A DNA stretch of 64,000 nucleotides. Origin: Streptomyces sp. AP-93 (GTDB lineage Bacteria > Actinomycetota > Actinomycetes > Streptomycetales > Streptomycetaceae). Below are positions 8,417 through 17,887 of the stretch, in pieces (the stretch's first letter is position 1; each line of letters begins with the position of its first letter). The translations under genes were made by a program, and so were the position numbers. The stretch covers positions 86,998 through 150,997 of the forward strand of contig NZ_JALGBX010000025.1 in NCBI RefSeq assembly GCF_022808175.1, given 5' to 3'. Below the pieces are notes generated by a model. The model was given only the letters and a program-made list of their open reading frames with translations. It was not told the origin of the DNA and ran no database searches.

Positions 8417-9220
8417 TCAGATCCCCACCGTGAAGCCGTTGGTCCAGCCCTGCATGTCGCTGACGATGCTGCTCCACAATCCTGTGACGAGCAGCAGACC
8501 GGTCAGGATCAGCATGCCGCCGCCGATCCGCATCACCCACGCGTAGTGCTTCTTCACCCAGCCGAACGCGCCGAGCGCCTTGCGGAAGGCGAGGGCTGTG
8601 GCGATGAACGGCAGCCCCAGCCCCAGACAGAACACCACGGTCAGCAGCGCGCCGCGGCCCGCGGTGGCCTGCTCGATGGAGAGGGTGCCGACGGCGGCGA
8701 TGGTCGGGCCCATGCAGGGGGTCCAGCCGAGGCCGAAGAGCACGCCGAGCACGGGCGCGCCGATCAGGCCGACCGCCGGCTTCTTGTGGAAGCGGAACTC
8801 CCGCATCGTCAGGCCGGGGATCGCGCCCATGAAGAACAGGCCGAGCAGGATCACCAGCCCGCCGAGGACCTGGGAGATGGTGTCCTTGTTGGCGCTGAGG
8901 GTCTGCCCGAAGAAGCCGAACAGGGCGCCGGTCGAGGTGAACACGGCCGTGAAGCCGAGGACGAACAGGGCCGCCCCGCCCAGCATCCGCCCGCGCCGGG
9001 CCTCTGCGAGGTCGGCTCCGCCGACGCCGGTCACGTAGGAGAGGTAGCCGGGGACCAGGGGCAGCACGCAGGGCGAGAAGAAGGAGATCAGCCCGGCGAG
9101 CAGGCAGATCGGCAGGGCCAGCAGCAGGCCGCCGTTGAGGACGGTCGTGTTCACGCCGGTCGATTCGGCGGCGAGGACCACGTCGGAGAGCCCGGAGAGT
9201 CCGGGGAGTGCGGTGACCAC
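8417..9220 (-). CDS. ccdA: Thiol-disulfide transmembrane reductase CcdA
   Basis: The 267-residue protein has six predicted helices and the two CcdA cysteine motifs, FFSPCVLPLVPGYLS and GLGWTPCMGPT. CcdA passes electrons from cytoplasmic thioredoxin across the membrane to ResA, which keeps the apocytochrome cysteines reduced for haem attachment. The GTG start lies four bases after the resA stop. The order resA-ccdA-resB-ccsB is the standard actinobacterial System II operon. Confidence 0.93.
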   Translation of the reverse strand: MVTALPGLSGLSDVVLAAESTGVNTTVLNGGLLLALPICLLAGLISFFSPCVLPLVPGYLSYVTGVGGADLAEARRGRMLGGAALFVLGFTAVFTSTGALFGFFGQTLSANKDTISQVLGGLVILLGLFFMGAIPGLTMREFRFHKKPAVGLIGAPVLGVLFGLGWTPCMGPTIAAVGTLSIEQATAGRGALLTVVFCLGLGLPFIATALAFRKALGAFGWVKKHYAWVMRIGGGMLILTGLLLVTGLWSSIVSDMQGWTNGFTVGI

Positions 9221-9224
9221 GAGG

Positions 9225-9860
9225 TCACTTCTCCGCGAGGAGCGGGTCGATCATCGAGCGCAGTTTCTTCTCGCTGACCGCCGCCAGGGTGCGGGAGGCG
9301 ATCTTGCCGTCCTTGTCGAGGACGATCGTGGAGGGGATGGCGTTCGGGTTGAGCGTGCCCTTGGGGAAGCGGAGCATCAGCTTGCCGTTCGGGTCGAAGA
9401 GGCTCGGGTAGGTGATCCCGTAGGTCTCTTCGAAGGAGGCCGCGTTCTGCTTGGTGTTGTCGCGGGTGTTGATGCCGACGAAGGCGACGGGCTGCCCGGC
9501 CGCCTCCAGTTCCTTGGCGACCTTCGCGAAGGACGGGGCCTCGGCCCGGCAGGGCGGGCACCAGGAGCCCCAGACGTTGAGGACGACGACCTTGCCCTTG
9601 AGGGTGGTGGTGTCCAGCGTTCCGCCGTCCACCGTCTCCCCGTCGAGCTGGGGGGCCGCGGTGCGGTCGGCCTTGGCGACGGTGGCGATGCCGCTGGAGC
9701 CCGTCACGTAGTTGCCTCCGGCGGACCCGGAGGATTTGCTGCCGCCGTCCGCATCGCCGCACGCCGTGAGGGTGAGTGCGCCGGCGAGGGTCACCGCGGT
9801 CAGCAGGATGGCGCGGCCGCTGGTCGAGCGGCTGCGGCGGGGGGCGCGGCTAAGGCTCAT
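9225..9860 (-). CDS. resA: ResA/TlpA-like thioredoxin lipoprotein
   Basis: The 211-residue protein has a lipoprotein signal peptide (lipobox LTAC, Cys about residue 34) and a TlpA/AhpC-TSA thioredoxin fold with the redox motif WCPPC in NVWGSWCPPCRAEAP, plus the family signature VAFVGINTRD. It should act outside the membrane, reducing cytochrome c cysteines with electrons from CcdA. The ATG at 9860 is preceded on the mRNA by an AT-rich stretch. It starts the cytochrome c maturation genes. Confidence 0.92.
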   Translation of the reverse strand: MSLSRAPRRSRSTSGRAILLTAVTLAGALTLTACGDADGGSKSSGSAGGNYVTGSSGIATVAKADRTAAPQLDGETVDGGTLDTTTLKGKVVVLNVWGSWCPPCRAEAPSFAKVAKELEAAGQPVAFVGINTRDNTKQNAASFEETYGITYPSLFDPNGKLMLRFPKGTLNPNAIPSTIVLDKDGKIASRTLAAVSEKKLRSMIDPLLAEK

Positions 9861-9949
9861 GTGAAAAGTTTCGCATGTGCGGTTTGCGGATCTTCCGCGC
9901 CCCCCGGGGGGTCTGCCAATCCGCTGGTCAGGTACTGACCCGGGGCGGG

Positions 9950-11212
9950 TCAGACCGCCGTGAGATACGTGCCCCAGCCACCGGTCGGCGCCCGGCCGGG
10001 GCCGAGCGTGCGCAGCTTGGCCAGCACCTTGGGGTCCTGGACGTCGAGCCAGTCGGTGAACTGCCGGAAGGATACGAGGCGTACGTCCTTTTTGTCCGCC
10101 ATGCCCTTGAGGGACTCCTCGACGGCGTCCATGTAGATGCCGCCGTTCCACTCCTCGAAGTGGTTGCCGATGAAGAGGGGCGCGCGGTTGCTCTCGTAGG
10201 CCCGCTTGAAGCCGCCCAGGTAGGCGGCGGTGGCCTGGGTGCGCCAGGCCGGGTAGTTGGACGGGACGCCCTTGGTGGTGTTCTTGGACTGGTTCGCGAG
10301 GATGTTGTAGTCCATCGACAGGACCTCGAAGGAGTGCCCGGGGAACGGGAGCGACTGCAGCGGCAGGTCCCACAGGCCCCCGCGCTTGACCGGCCACTGC
10401 TGGAGACCGCCGGGCGAGCTGGAGTCGTAGCGCCAGCCCAGCTTCCGGGCGGTCGGCAGCAGGTTGTCCCGGCCGAGCAGGCAGGGGGTGCGGGCGCCGA
10501 CCAGTTCCTTGCGGTAGTCGAAGGGCAGCGGTTCCAGGTCGGTCCAGCCGGTGTTGGTGCGCCAGTTGGTGACGAAGGACACGGCCTGCTCGATCTCGCT
10601 CTGCCAGTCCTCGGGGCTCCACTTGCCGACCGAGCCGGAGCCGCCGCAGAAGTGCCCGTTGAAGTGGGTGCCTATCTCGTGGCCGTCGAGCCACGCCTCG
10701 CGCACGTACTTGAGGGTGTTGCGGACGTTCTCGTCCTTGAGGTAGCCGATGTCGGAGGCGCCGACGGGGTTGTTCGGCGGCCGGTAGAGGCTCTTCTTCG
10801 ACTCGGGCAGGAGATAGATCCCGGAGAGGAAGAAGGTCATCGCCGCGCCGTGGTCCTTGGCGAGCTTGAGGAACCGGGGGAACAGGCCGTTGCCGATCTC
10901 GCCCGCGCCGTCCCAGCTGAACACCACGAACTGGGGCGGGGTCTCGCCCGGCTGGAGGGGTACGGGGGCGGCCGGCTGGTGCGGCTGCGGCCCGGTGTCG
11001 GCGGTGGATCCGTCGCCGATGGGCTTGACCACCGGGCCCTTGGGCGGGGCAGCGCCCGTCGGGTTGGCCGGGCCGGGGTTGCCCGCGCCGGACGGACCAC
11101 CGACGGTGCAGCCGGTGAGGCCGGCCGCCGCGGCGGCCCCAAGTCCGAGTCCGAGTACTCCCCTTCGGCTGAAGCCGCGCATATCGCTCATGCAATTCAT
11201 ACAAACGGACAT
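9950..11212 (-). CDS. Secreted polysaccharide deacetylase-like (NodB) protein, probably Tat lipoprotein
   Basis: The N-terminus carries a twin-arginine signal (FSRRGVLGLGLG) leading to a lipobox-like AGLTGC, then a Pro/Gly-rich linker and a NodB-like domain. The motifs are degenerate: FVVFSWDGAGEIGNG stands for the usual TFDDG, while HEIGTHFNGHFCGG keeps the His-x3-His metal site and GARTPCLLG resembles the RxPxG motif. Activity on a cell-wall or capsular sugar is possible but not assured. The start is uncertain (ATGs at 11212, 11200, 11191 and 11182; 420 aa from the first). It lies between the haem and cytochrome blocks. Confidence 0.78.
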   Translation of the reverse strand: MSVCMNCMSDMRGFSRRGVLGLGLGAAAAAGLTGCTVGGPSGAGNPGPANPTGAAPPKGPVVKPIGDGSTADTGPQPHQPAAPVPLQPGETPPQFVVFSWDGAGEIGNGLFPRFLKLAKDHGAAMTFFLSGIYLLPESKKSLYRPPNNPVGASDIGYLKDENVRNTLKYVREAWLDGHEIGTHFNGHFCGGSGSVGKWSPEDWQSEIEQAVSFVTNWRTNTGWTDLEPLPFDYRKELVGARTPCLLGRDNLLPTARKLGWRYDSSSPGGLQQWPVKRGGLWDLPLQSLPFPGHSFEVLSMDYNILANQSKNTTKGVPSNYPAWRTQATAAYLGGFKRAYESNRAPLFIGNHFEEWNGGIYMDAVEESLKGMADKKDVRLVSFRQFTDWLDVQDPKVLAKLRTLGPGRAPTGGWGTYLTAV

Positions 11213-11339
11213 TTTGGCGATGTCCAGGGGCGACACGACCACGTCCGGCAACTTGTGTGAAATTAGGCAGAGTCTTGACCAAACGGGCACGGCCCGAGGG
11301 GTTGCGCCTCGAACCGGAATGCGCCCTGGGCTCATGACT

Positions 11340-11370
11340 CCGGGCCCGGCCCCCCTGGGGCCGAGCCCGG
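11340..11370. terminator. Hairpin after the histidine phosphatase gene
   Basis: Arms of 14 nt (one mismatch; CCGGGCccGGCCCC with GGGGCCGAGCCCGG) are separated by three nucleotides, just beyond the stop of the minus-strand phosphatase gene. Confidence 0.6.
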
Positions 11371-11393
11371 CAATCCCTCAGCCCTGCCGGGGC

Positions 11394-12083
11394 TTACGCT
11401 CCGAACGCCTTCGACTTGCCCTTCACCGGCTTCGCCCCCGCGAGGAGGTGCGACGGGACCAGGTCCCGGGCCGGCTCGCTGTAGCCCACCGACACCAGCC
11501 GGTCGCCCTGGTACGTGAACGAGGTCAGCGAGGCCAGCGTGCACTGGCGGCGGCGCGGGTCGTGCCACAGCCGCCGCTTCTCCGCGAAGCTCCGCACGAT
11601 CCAGATCGGGAGCTGGTGGCTGACCGCCACCGCCTCGTGGCCACGGGCCGCGTCACGGGCGGACTCGATCGCGCTCATCATCCGCACGACCTGCTCGACG
11701 TACGGCTCGCCCCAGGACGGCTTGAACGGGTTCGTCAGGTGCTTCCAGTTCTCGGGCCTGCGCAGCGCGCCGTCGCCGACCCCGAAGGTCTTGCCCTCGA
11801 AGACGTTGCCCGCCTCCAGGAGGCGGCCGTCGGTCGCCAGGTCCAGCCCGTGCGACTTCGCGATCGGCGCGGCCGTCTCCTGGGCCCGCTCCAGCGGGGA
11901 GGACACGACGTAGGTCACGTCCCGGTTCTCCAGGTGCTCCGCGACCCGGTCCGCCATCTTGCGGCCCAGCTCGGAGAGGTGGTACCCCGCACGGCGGCCG
12001 TACAGCACCCCGTCCGGGTTGTGCACCTCGCCGTGGCGCACCACGTGGACGACGGTGATCTCGGCACTGCCCTGGTCGCTCAT
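11394..12083 (-). CDS. Histidine phosphatase (phosphoglycerate-mutase-like) family protein
   Basis: The 229-residue protein carries the RHG catalytic motif early (VVHVVRHGEVHNPDG), the second Arg/Glu region (VSSPLERAQETA) and the distal His in AVAVSHQLPIW. It is a cytoplasmic phosphatase or mutase; the substrate is not evident. Its ATG overlaps the hemL stop (ATGA), so it is coupled to hemL. The C-terminal ~35 residues are basic. Confidence 0.88.
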   Translation of the reverse strand: MSDQGSAEITVVHVVRHGEVHNPDGVLYGRRAGYHLSELGRKMADRVAEHLENRDVTYVVSSPLERAQETAAPIAKSHGLDLATDGRLLEAGNVFEGKTFGVGDGALRRPENWKHLTNPFKPSWGEPYVEQVVRMMSAIESARDAARGHEAVAVSHQLPIWIVRSFAEKRRLWHDPRRRQCTLASLTSFTYQGDRLVSVGYSEPARDLVPSHLLAGAKPVKGKSKAFGA

Positions 12084-13402
12084 GCGGTGGCCTCCGCGGC
12101 GGCCCGCGCGGCGGCCGGCAGGGCGGCCGCGATGCGCTCGATCGCCTTGTCGTCGTGGGAGGTGGACACGAACCACGACTCGAACGCCGACGGCGGCAGG
12201 TAGACGCCCTGCGCCAGCATCGAGTGGAAGAAGCCGTTGAAGCGGAAGGCTTCCTGCTTCTTCGCGTCGTCGTAGTTGCGGACCTCGTCCGCGGTGAAGA
12301 ACACGGAGAACATGTTGGAGGCGGTCTGCAGCCGGTGCGCGACGCCCTCCTTGGTGAGCGCCTCGGTGACCAGCCCCTGGATCTGGCGCGACACCGCGTC
12401 GACCTTCTCGTACGCCGCCTCGTCCAGCAGCCGCAGCTGCGCGAGACCGGCGGCCGTCGCGATCGGGTTGCCGGACAGCGTGCCCGCCTGGTAGACGGGA
12501 CCCGCGGGAGCCAGGTGCCCCATGACGTCCGCACGGCCGCCGAACGCCGCGGCCGGGAAGCCGCCGCCCATGACCTTGCCGAAGGTCATCAGGTCGGGCT
12601 TCACCCCGTCCACGCCGTACCAGCCGGCGCGCGAGGTACGGAAACCCGTCATGACCTCGTCGGAGATGTACAGGGCGCCGTTCGCCCGGCACAGGTCGGC
12701 GAGCCCCTGATTGAAGCCCTCCCCCGGGGTCACGACGCCCATGTTGCCGGGCGCGGCCTCGGTGATCACACAGGCGATCTCGCCGGGGTGCGCGGCGAAG
12801 GCCGCCCGGACCGATTCCAGATCGTTGTACGGGAGCACGATCGTGTCCCCGGCCTGCGCGCCCGTCACCCCGGGGGTGTCCGGCAGCGCGAAGGTCGCGA
12901 GCCCGGAGCCGGCGGCGGCCAGCAGCGAGTCCACGTGCCCGTGGTAGCAGCCGGCGAACTTCACGATCTTGGCGCGGCCGGTGAACCCGCGGGCGAGGCG
13001 GATCGCGGACATGGTCGCCTCGGTCCCGGAGGACACCAGACGCACCTGCTCCACGGGCTCGATCCGCGCGACGATCTCCTCGGCCAGCGCGACCTCGCCC
13101 TCACCGGGAGTACCGAAGGAGGTGCCGCGGACGACGGCGGCCTGGATGGCCTCCACCACGGCCGGGTGGGCGTGGCCGAGGATCATCGGCCCCCACGAGC
13201 AGACCAGGTCGACGTACTCGCGCCCGTCGGCATCGGTCAGGTACGGACCGGTACCGGACACCATGAACCTGGGCGTTCCGCCCACGGCGCGGAAGGCGCG
13301 CACCGGAGAGTTCACGCCGCCAGGCGTCACGAGGGACGCGCGGTCAAAGAGAGTCTGCGAGACTTTGGCTTCATACGGGTACGGGTAGCTCACACCAGCC
13401 AT
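12080..13402 (-). CDS. hemL: Glutamate-1-semialdehyde 2,1-aminomutase
   Basis: HemL converts glutamate-1-semialdehyde, made by HemA, to 5-aminolevulinate in the cytoplasm using PLP/PMP. The 440-residue length fits the family. Visible features are GGVNSPVRAF at the N-terminus, SSGTEATMSAIRLAR for PLP phosphate binding, ISDEVMTGFR, and the PLP lysine (about Lys276) in LMTFGKVMGGGFP. The ATG at 13402 gives MAGVSYPYPYEAK; the longer open frame upstream has no support. It is separated by about 30 kb from the other haem genes in this window. Confidence 0.95.
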   Translation of the reverse strand: MAGVSYPYPYEAKVSQTLFDRASLVTPGGVNSPVRAFRAVGGTPRFMVSGTGPYLTDADGREYVDLVCSWGPMILGHAHPAVVEAIQAAVVRGTSFGTPGEGEVALAEEIVARIEPVEQVRLVSSGTEATMSAIRLARGFTGRAKIVKFAGCYHGHVDSLLAAAGSGLATFALPDTPGVTGAQAGDTIVLPYNDLESVRAAFAAHPGEIACVITEAAPGNMGVVTPGEGFNQGLADLCRANGALYISDEVMTGFRTSRAGWYGVDGVKPDLMTFGKVMGGGFPAAAFGGRADVMGHLAPAGPVYQAGTLSGNPIATAAGLAQLRLLDEAAYEKVDAVSRQIQGLVTEALTKEGVAHRLQTASNMFSVFFTADEVRNYDDAKKQEAFRFNGFFHSMLAQGVYLPPSAFESWFVSTSHDDKAIERIAAALPAAARAAAEATA

Positions 13403-13536
13403 GGTCTCATCAGGCCGCGACTGACTTGCGGACGGGCGTTTCACCGCGCCACCCCGGGGGAGGTCACTGCCATGATGATCAGGCTGCGTGGCGGGGGTCA
13501 CGGGGCCGGGGCAGGCAAGACACGTCGGGTGGAGAT

Positions 13537-14133
13537 ATGCAACGCGGTGGTGGACCGGGCGAGGGCACGGACGGCCTGGACCCGCAGCGCGCCCGGGAAC
13601 GTCGCCGCGGCAAGCACCGCCGTCGCGCCATGGACGCGGCAGAGCACGTACCGGGCCCCACGCAGGACCCCGACGGCCTCCCCAGGGGCCGCGGCATGGG
13701 GGTGACGTACAAGTACTTCGGCGCCCCCGACGGAGCCACGGCCGCGCGCGTCCCGGTGACGATGCGGCCGGAGGAGCTCGGCGGCGACGAGCTCGGCATG
13801 GGCGGCATGTTCAGCAAGATCAAGCCGGAGACCGTCGCCGCGATGGTCCTGACCGGCATCGAGGGCATACCCCTGCACAAGGTGCCCCCGCTGGAACTGG
13901 TCGTCCTCCACCCCGACTACGCCGTCGTGAAGCTCCCGATGACCGTCGTCGACCCGCTGCGCGGCATCGGCGAGGAATCGGTCGGCGCCGCCGCCTTCAT
14001 CTGGTCCACGGTCCCCGACCGCGGCGGCCCCCGCGACGCCTTCAACGTCTACCAGCTGCTCCACGAGTGGCAGGATTTCAGCCACCGCCTGCACGAGGCG
14101 GGCCACCAGCCGTACTGCCTCGTCTGGCCCTGA
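13537..14133 (+). CDS. Conserved hypothetical protein
   Basis: The 198-residue protein has no domain I recognise. The ATG at 13537 has a clear GGAG site seven bases upstream. The first ~60 residues are Arg/Gly/Pro-rich and probably disordered. The rest looks folded (VTYKYFGAPDGATAARVPVTM, FSKIKPETVAAMVLTGIEGIPLHKVPPLELVVLHPDYAVVKLP cut here into its clear blocks, and a C-terminal YQLLHEWQDFSHRLHEAGH). There is no signal peptide or membrane segment. It is divergent from hemL (134 bp). Confidence 0.7.
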   Translation: MQRGGGPGEGTDGLDPQRARERRRGKHRRRAMDAAEHVPGPTQDPDGLPRGRGMGVTYKYFGAPDGATAARVPVTMRPEELGGDELGMGGMFSKIKPETVAAMVLTGIEGIPLHKVPPLELVVLHPDYAVVKLPMTVVDPLRGIGEESVGAAAFIWSTVPDRGGPRDAFNVYQLLHEWQDFSHRLHEAGHQPYCLVWP

Positions 14134-14274
14134 CCCGGACTTTCCCTCACCGGGGGCGGACCTCTGCAAGGGCTTTCCGGCCCCGGCGAAAGTAGGCGGA
14201 TCCGGCTGTACAACCCGGCGGGGTCTTCACGTGTCTCCCTTGCGAGTAACACGCTTTCGCACCCTGGGGGATCC

Positions 14275-16791
14275 GTGCACCAGCCTGCTTCCGTCCGACC
14301 CGCACGCCGTCCGCACCGCCGCGGCCTGTCCGCACTGGTCGTCGCCGCCGTCGTGGCCGGCACCGCCCCGGCGCTGACCTCCACCGCCCACGCGGCGGGC
14401 CTGCCCGTGTGGACCGCGGGAACCAGCGTCACCCAGCAGATGATCTTCGGCGACAGTGAGGCGCTGGTGCGGACCGACGACGGCACCGACGTCGTCCTCT
14501 TCAACCAGGAGCTGGGCTCCGACCGCGCCATGTACGCGGCGGTCCGCCCGGCCGGCACCGAGGTCTGGGGAGCGCCGGTCCTGCTGTCCGTGACCGCGCA
14601 GCATCCGGGCCAGGGGCGGCTCGTGACCGTCGGGAACAAGGTGGTCGCCGCCTGGACCGACTACCCGGCGAGCCGCATCGGCGACGGGGGCAAGACCCCG
14701 GGCCGGATCGTCACCGCCACCCTCGACAAGGGCACGTGGTCGGCGCCCACCGTCCTGCTCGGCACGGACCAGAACCGCCGCCCGTCCGAGCCCGACCTGG
14801 CCGCCGGCGCGGACGGGACGATCGTCGTCACCTGGCAGCAGCGCAGGCCGGACGGGAACGAGTCCTCGGTCTGGGCCGCCACCCGCTCCGGCGCGGGCGC
14901 CTGGTCCGCCCCGGCCCAGGTCAGCAACGCGGCCGGGGACGGCGACGCCGGGGCCGGCCGCCCCCAGGCCGCCGTGGACGCCAAGGGCACCCCTGTGGTC
15001 GCCTTCCACCAGCAGACCGAGGACGGCGGCTCCAGCATCCGTACGTCCACGCTGCCCGCCGGCGCCTCCGCCTGGCCCCGGCCCACCGCGGTCGCCGAGT
15101 CCGCCGCCGCCGAACTGGGCGAGCCCGCCCTGACCAGCTCCGCCTCCGGCACCGTGGCCCTGACCTGGTCCGAGCCGCGACCCGCGCAGGGCGACCGGCT
15201 GCTGCGCACTGCCACCGCGCCGGGCGCGGCCGAGGCCTGGAGCGCGGCGGAGCCGCTGACCGTCGCGGCGGCCCTGCAGGAAACCCCGGAGCCGCTGATC
15301 GAGCCCGACGGCGACGTGACCCTGGTCTGGAACGGCGGCCCGGACCGCGGCAAGGGCCGCATCCGCTCCGCCACCCTGGACCACACCGACCGCCGCTGGT
15401 CGGCCGTCGGTGTGGTCTCCACCAAGGACCACTCGATCAACGCCGAAGACCACTCCGTGTCCCTGGGCAAGGACGGCACCATCTGGCTGACCTGGGCGCA
15501 GAGCGCCGACCGCCAGGAGATGCGCCAGGCGCGCCTCAAGGACGGCGTGTGGAGCGGCAGCGCGAGGCTGTGGAATTCCAGCGCCGACGAGGTCAAGGGC
15601 CTGATCGCCGCCGGCGCGGACGGCAGCGCCACCGCCGTCTGGGACCGGGACGGCGAAGGTGACATGGGGCTGATGAGCGCGCACACCACGGACGCGCCGT
15701 TGTCCGTCGCCAGTTCCTCCGTCCCGGCGGAGCACAACCCCCCGCGCAACTGGAGCCCGAGGTGGCAGCTCAGCCGACCCGTCTCCTCCTGGACCGTGAC
15801 CCTCACCGATGCGACCGGGACCTTCCGGAGCACCGTCAAGGGCGGCATGACGGTGACCCCCTCGCTGGCCTGGTCCGGCGAGGGTGACGACAAGACCACC
15901 GCCCCGAACGGCCCGATGACGTGGACCCTCACGGCCACGCCGCTGGCCGGGGACACCGGTGTGCGGACCCTGGCCACGGGCACCATCACCGTCGCCGGCG
16001 GCCACCCCTCCCTCCGCGACCAGGGCAGCGCCGCCGGCCGTCCCGACGGCATCGGCGACGCGCTCGTCCTGACCAGCGGCGGTGGCCTCCGCTCGATCTT
16101 CGGGGACCGCGCCACCGGCGCCTTCAAGGGCACCGCCACCGGCTCCGGCTGGCCCGCCGGCACCCTGCCCGTCCCGGTCAAGGACGCGGGCCTCGACCGC
16201 TGCAACGACCTGCTGGTCCGCAACTCCAAGGGCGAGCTCCGCCGTTACACGCCCGGCTGCGGAAAGACCGTCACCCCGACGACCACCCACAAGCTCATCG
16301 GCGGCGGCTGGAACCAGTACGACGTGCTGACCTCCCCCGGCGACTACACCGGGGGAGGCCCGGCCGAACTCGTCGCCCGCAACGCCTCGACCGGCGCCCT
16401 GTACCGGTACGCCCGCGCCAACAACGACACCCTCGGTCCGCGCGTGCAGATCCCCGGCTCGTACAAGGACTACAAGAAGATCCTCGGCGCCGGCGACCTC
16501 AACGGCGACCGGTACGGCGACCTCGTCCTCCAGGACAAGGCCAACCGGCTGTGGCGCATGAACGGCACCGCCAAGGGCTCCTTCGCCGCGCCCGTGAAGA
16601 TCTCCGACAGCTGGGGCTCGACCTACAACTCCGTGGTCGCCGCCGGTGACCTGACCGGCGACGGCCGGGCGGACCTGCTGGCCCGGGACACCTCCGGGGT
16701 CATCTGGCGGATCCCCGGCACCGGCAAGGGCACCCTCGGCAGCCGCGTGAAGATCGCCACCGGCTGGCAGATCTACAAGGGCCTGTACTAG
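14275..16791 (+). CDS. Secreted beta-propeller / FG-GAP (VCBS-like) repeat protein
   Basis: The 838-residue protein has a classic secretion signal (basic start, hydrophobic core SALVVAAVVAGTAPALT, cleavage near AHA-AG). The GTG start has GGGGGA upstream. Residues ~45-470 repeat Trp-containing blades (WSAPTVLL, WSAPAQVS, AEAWSAAE), like a sialidase-type propeller. A beta-sandwich region (~490-570) follows. The C-terminal third has FG-GAP/VCBS blades with Ca-binding-like acidic loops (GDLNGDRYGDLVL, GDLTGDGRADLLA). No catalytic residues are evident. Similar C-terminal repeats are common in exported Streptomyces proteins. It is probably an extracellular binding protein. Confidence 0.82.
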   Translation: MHQPASVRPARRPHRRGLSALVVAAVVAGTAPALTSTAHAAGLPVWTAGTSVTQQMIFGDSEALVRTDDGTDVVLFNQELGSDRAMYAAVRPAGTEVWGAPVLLSVTAQHPGQGRLVTVGNKVVAAWTDYPASRIGDGGKTPGRIVTATLDKGTWSAPTVLLGTDQNRRPSEPDLAAGADGTIVVTWQQRRPDGNESSVWAATRSGAGAWSAPAQVSNAAGDGDAGAGRPQAAVDAKGTPVVAFHQQTEDGGSSIRTSTLPAGASAWPRPTAVAESAAAELGEPALTSSASGTVALTWSEPRPAQGDRLLRTATAPGAAEAWSAAEPLTVAAALQETPEPLIEPDGDVTLVWNGGPDRGKGRIRSATLDHTDRRWSAVGVVSTKDHSINAEDHSVSLGKDGTIWLTWAQSADRQEMRQARLKDGVWSGSARLWNSSADEVKGLIAAGADGSATAVWDRDGEGDMGLMSAHTTDAPLSVASSSVPAEHNPPRNWSPRWQLSRPVSSWTVTLTDATGTFRSTVKGGMTVTPSLAWSGEGDDKTTAPNGPMTWTLTATPLAGDTGVRTLATGTITVAGGHPSLRDQGSAAGRPDGIGDALVLTSGGGLRSIFGDRATGAFKGTATGSGWPAGTLPVPVKDAGLDRCNDLLVRNSKGELRRYTPGCGKTVTPTTTHKLIGGGWNQYDVLTSPGDYTGGGPAELVARNASTGALYRYARANNDTLGPRVQIPGSYKDYKKILGAGDLNGDRYGDLVLQDKANRLWRMNGTAKGSFAAPVKISDSWGSTYNSVVAAGDLTGDGRADLLARDTSGVIWRIPGTGKGTLGSRVKIATGWQIYKGLY

Positions 16792-16875
16792 GCACCGGTA
16801 CGGCACCCGCCTGCGCGGGTCCTGGCCCCGGCGCTGCCCAGTGCGGCGCCGGGCCCGGCCCGGGCCCCGAACGTG

Positions 16876-17817
16876 TCAGGCCGTCAGGACGATGCGCCCG
16901 CGCGTGCCCGGATCCGCGAGGTGGGCGTGGGCCTTGGCGGCCTCCGCCAGGGGGAAGGTGCGCGCCACCCGGAGCGTCAGCTCCCCCGCGTCGACCAGCG
17001 ACACCAGGCGGGCCAGGTGCGCGCCGTCCGCCGCGACCTCCTGTTCCACCACGCGGACGCCCCGCTCCGGCGCCGGGGCCGCGCCGGGGATCAGGCCGAC
17101 GTAGGCGCCGCCGTCGCGGACGAAGGCCAGGGCCGGCCCGCCGAGTACCGCCGTGTCCACGACACCGTCCACGGTGCCGGCCGCCGGAGCCGAGCCGCGC
17201 GGGACGAAGTGGGCCGCGCCCAGGGACCGTACGAGTGCCTCGTCATCGGCTCCCGCCAGGGCCGTCACCACGTAGCCGGCCCGCGCCGCCAGCTGGACCG
17301 CGAGCCCGCCGACCGCCCCCGCCGCGCCCGTGACCAGGACCGTCGCCCCGGCCGGGAGTTCCAGCAGGTCCACCGCACGGGCCGCGGTCAGGCCGCTCAG
17401 CGGCAGCGCCGCCGCCGTCACCCGGTCGACCGTGACCGGGGCCGGAGCGAGCGCCGACGCGTCGAGCACCGCGTACTCCGCGTGCGTGCCGAGCGGCTTG
17501 ACCGGCCCGTAGTGCAGGCCGACCACCCGGTCGGACACCGCCCAGCCGTCCACGTCCGCGCCGAGCTCGTCGATCTCGCCCGCCAGGTCCCAGCCGAAGC
17601 CGAGGCGCTGCCCCTCGCCGCCGAAGACCCCGGCCCGTACCGCGCCGTCGACCGGGTTCAGACCGGCCGCCCGCACCCGTACGCGGACCTGCCCGGAGGC
17701 CGGCCGCGGGACCGGCACCTCTACGACCTCGACCTGCTCGGGACCGCCGAAGCCCGCGGCCAGTGCCGCCAGCATCGTCGTCGGGCCGGTCGTCCGCTTG
17801 GTCTCGCTCATCGCCAT
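16876..17817 (-). CDS. NADP-dependent zinc-type/quinone oxidoreductase (MDR family)
   Basis: The 313-residue medium-chain dehydrogenase/reductase has the GroES-like fold at the N-terminus (VRVRVRAAGLNPVDGAVRAG) and a Rossmann fold with VLVTGAAGAVGGLAVQLAA. Catalytic-zinc cysteines are absent, as in quinone oxidoreductase-like members. It probably reduces a quinone or alkenal with NADPH. It starts at ATG 17817 (or 17811); AAGAGG lies just upstream. It is divergent from an HxlR regulator, which often controls exactly this kind of detoxifying enzyme. Confidence 0.85.
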   Translation of the reverse strand: MAMSETKRTTGPTTMLAALAAGFGGPEQVEVVEVPVPRPASGQVRVRVRAAGLNPVDGAVRAGVFGGEGQRLGFGWDLAGEIDELGADVDGWAVSDRVVGLHYGPVKPLGTHAEYAVLDASALAPAPVTVDRVTAAALPLSGLTAARAVDLLELPAGATVLVTGAAGAVGGLAVQLAARAGYVVTALAGADDEALVRSLGAAHFVPRGSAPAAGTVDGVVDTAVLGGPALAFVRDGGAYVGLIPGAAPAPERGVRVVEQEVAADGAHLARLVSLVDAGELTLRVARTFPLAEAAKAHAHLADPGTRGRIVLTA

Positions 17818-17887
17818 CGCCTCTTCCGCAGGTTCGCTCGCTCGTTCGTTCTCCGGTTCCGGTGTTCCCGGTGAGAACTAACCTAGG

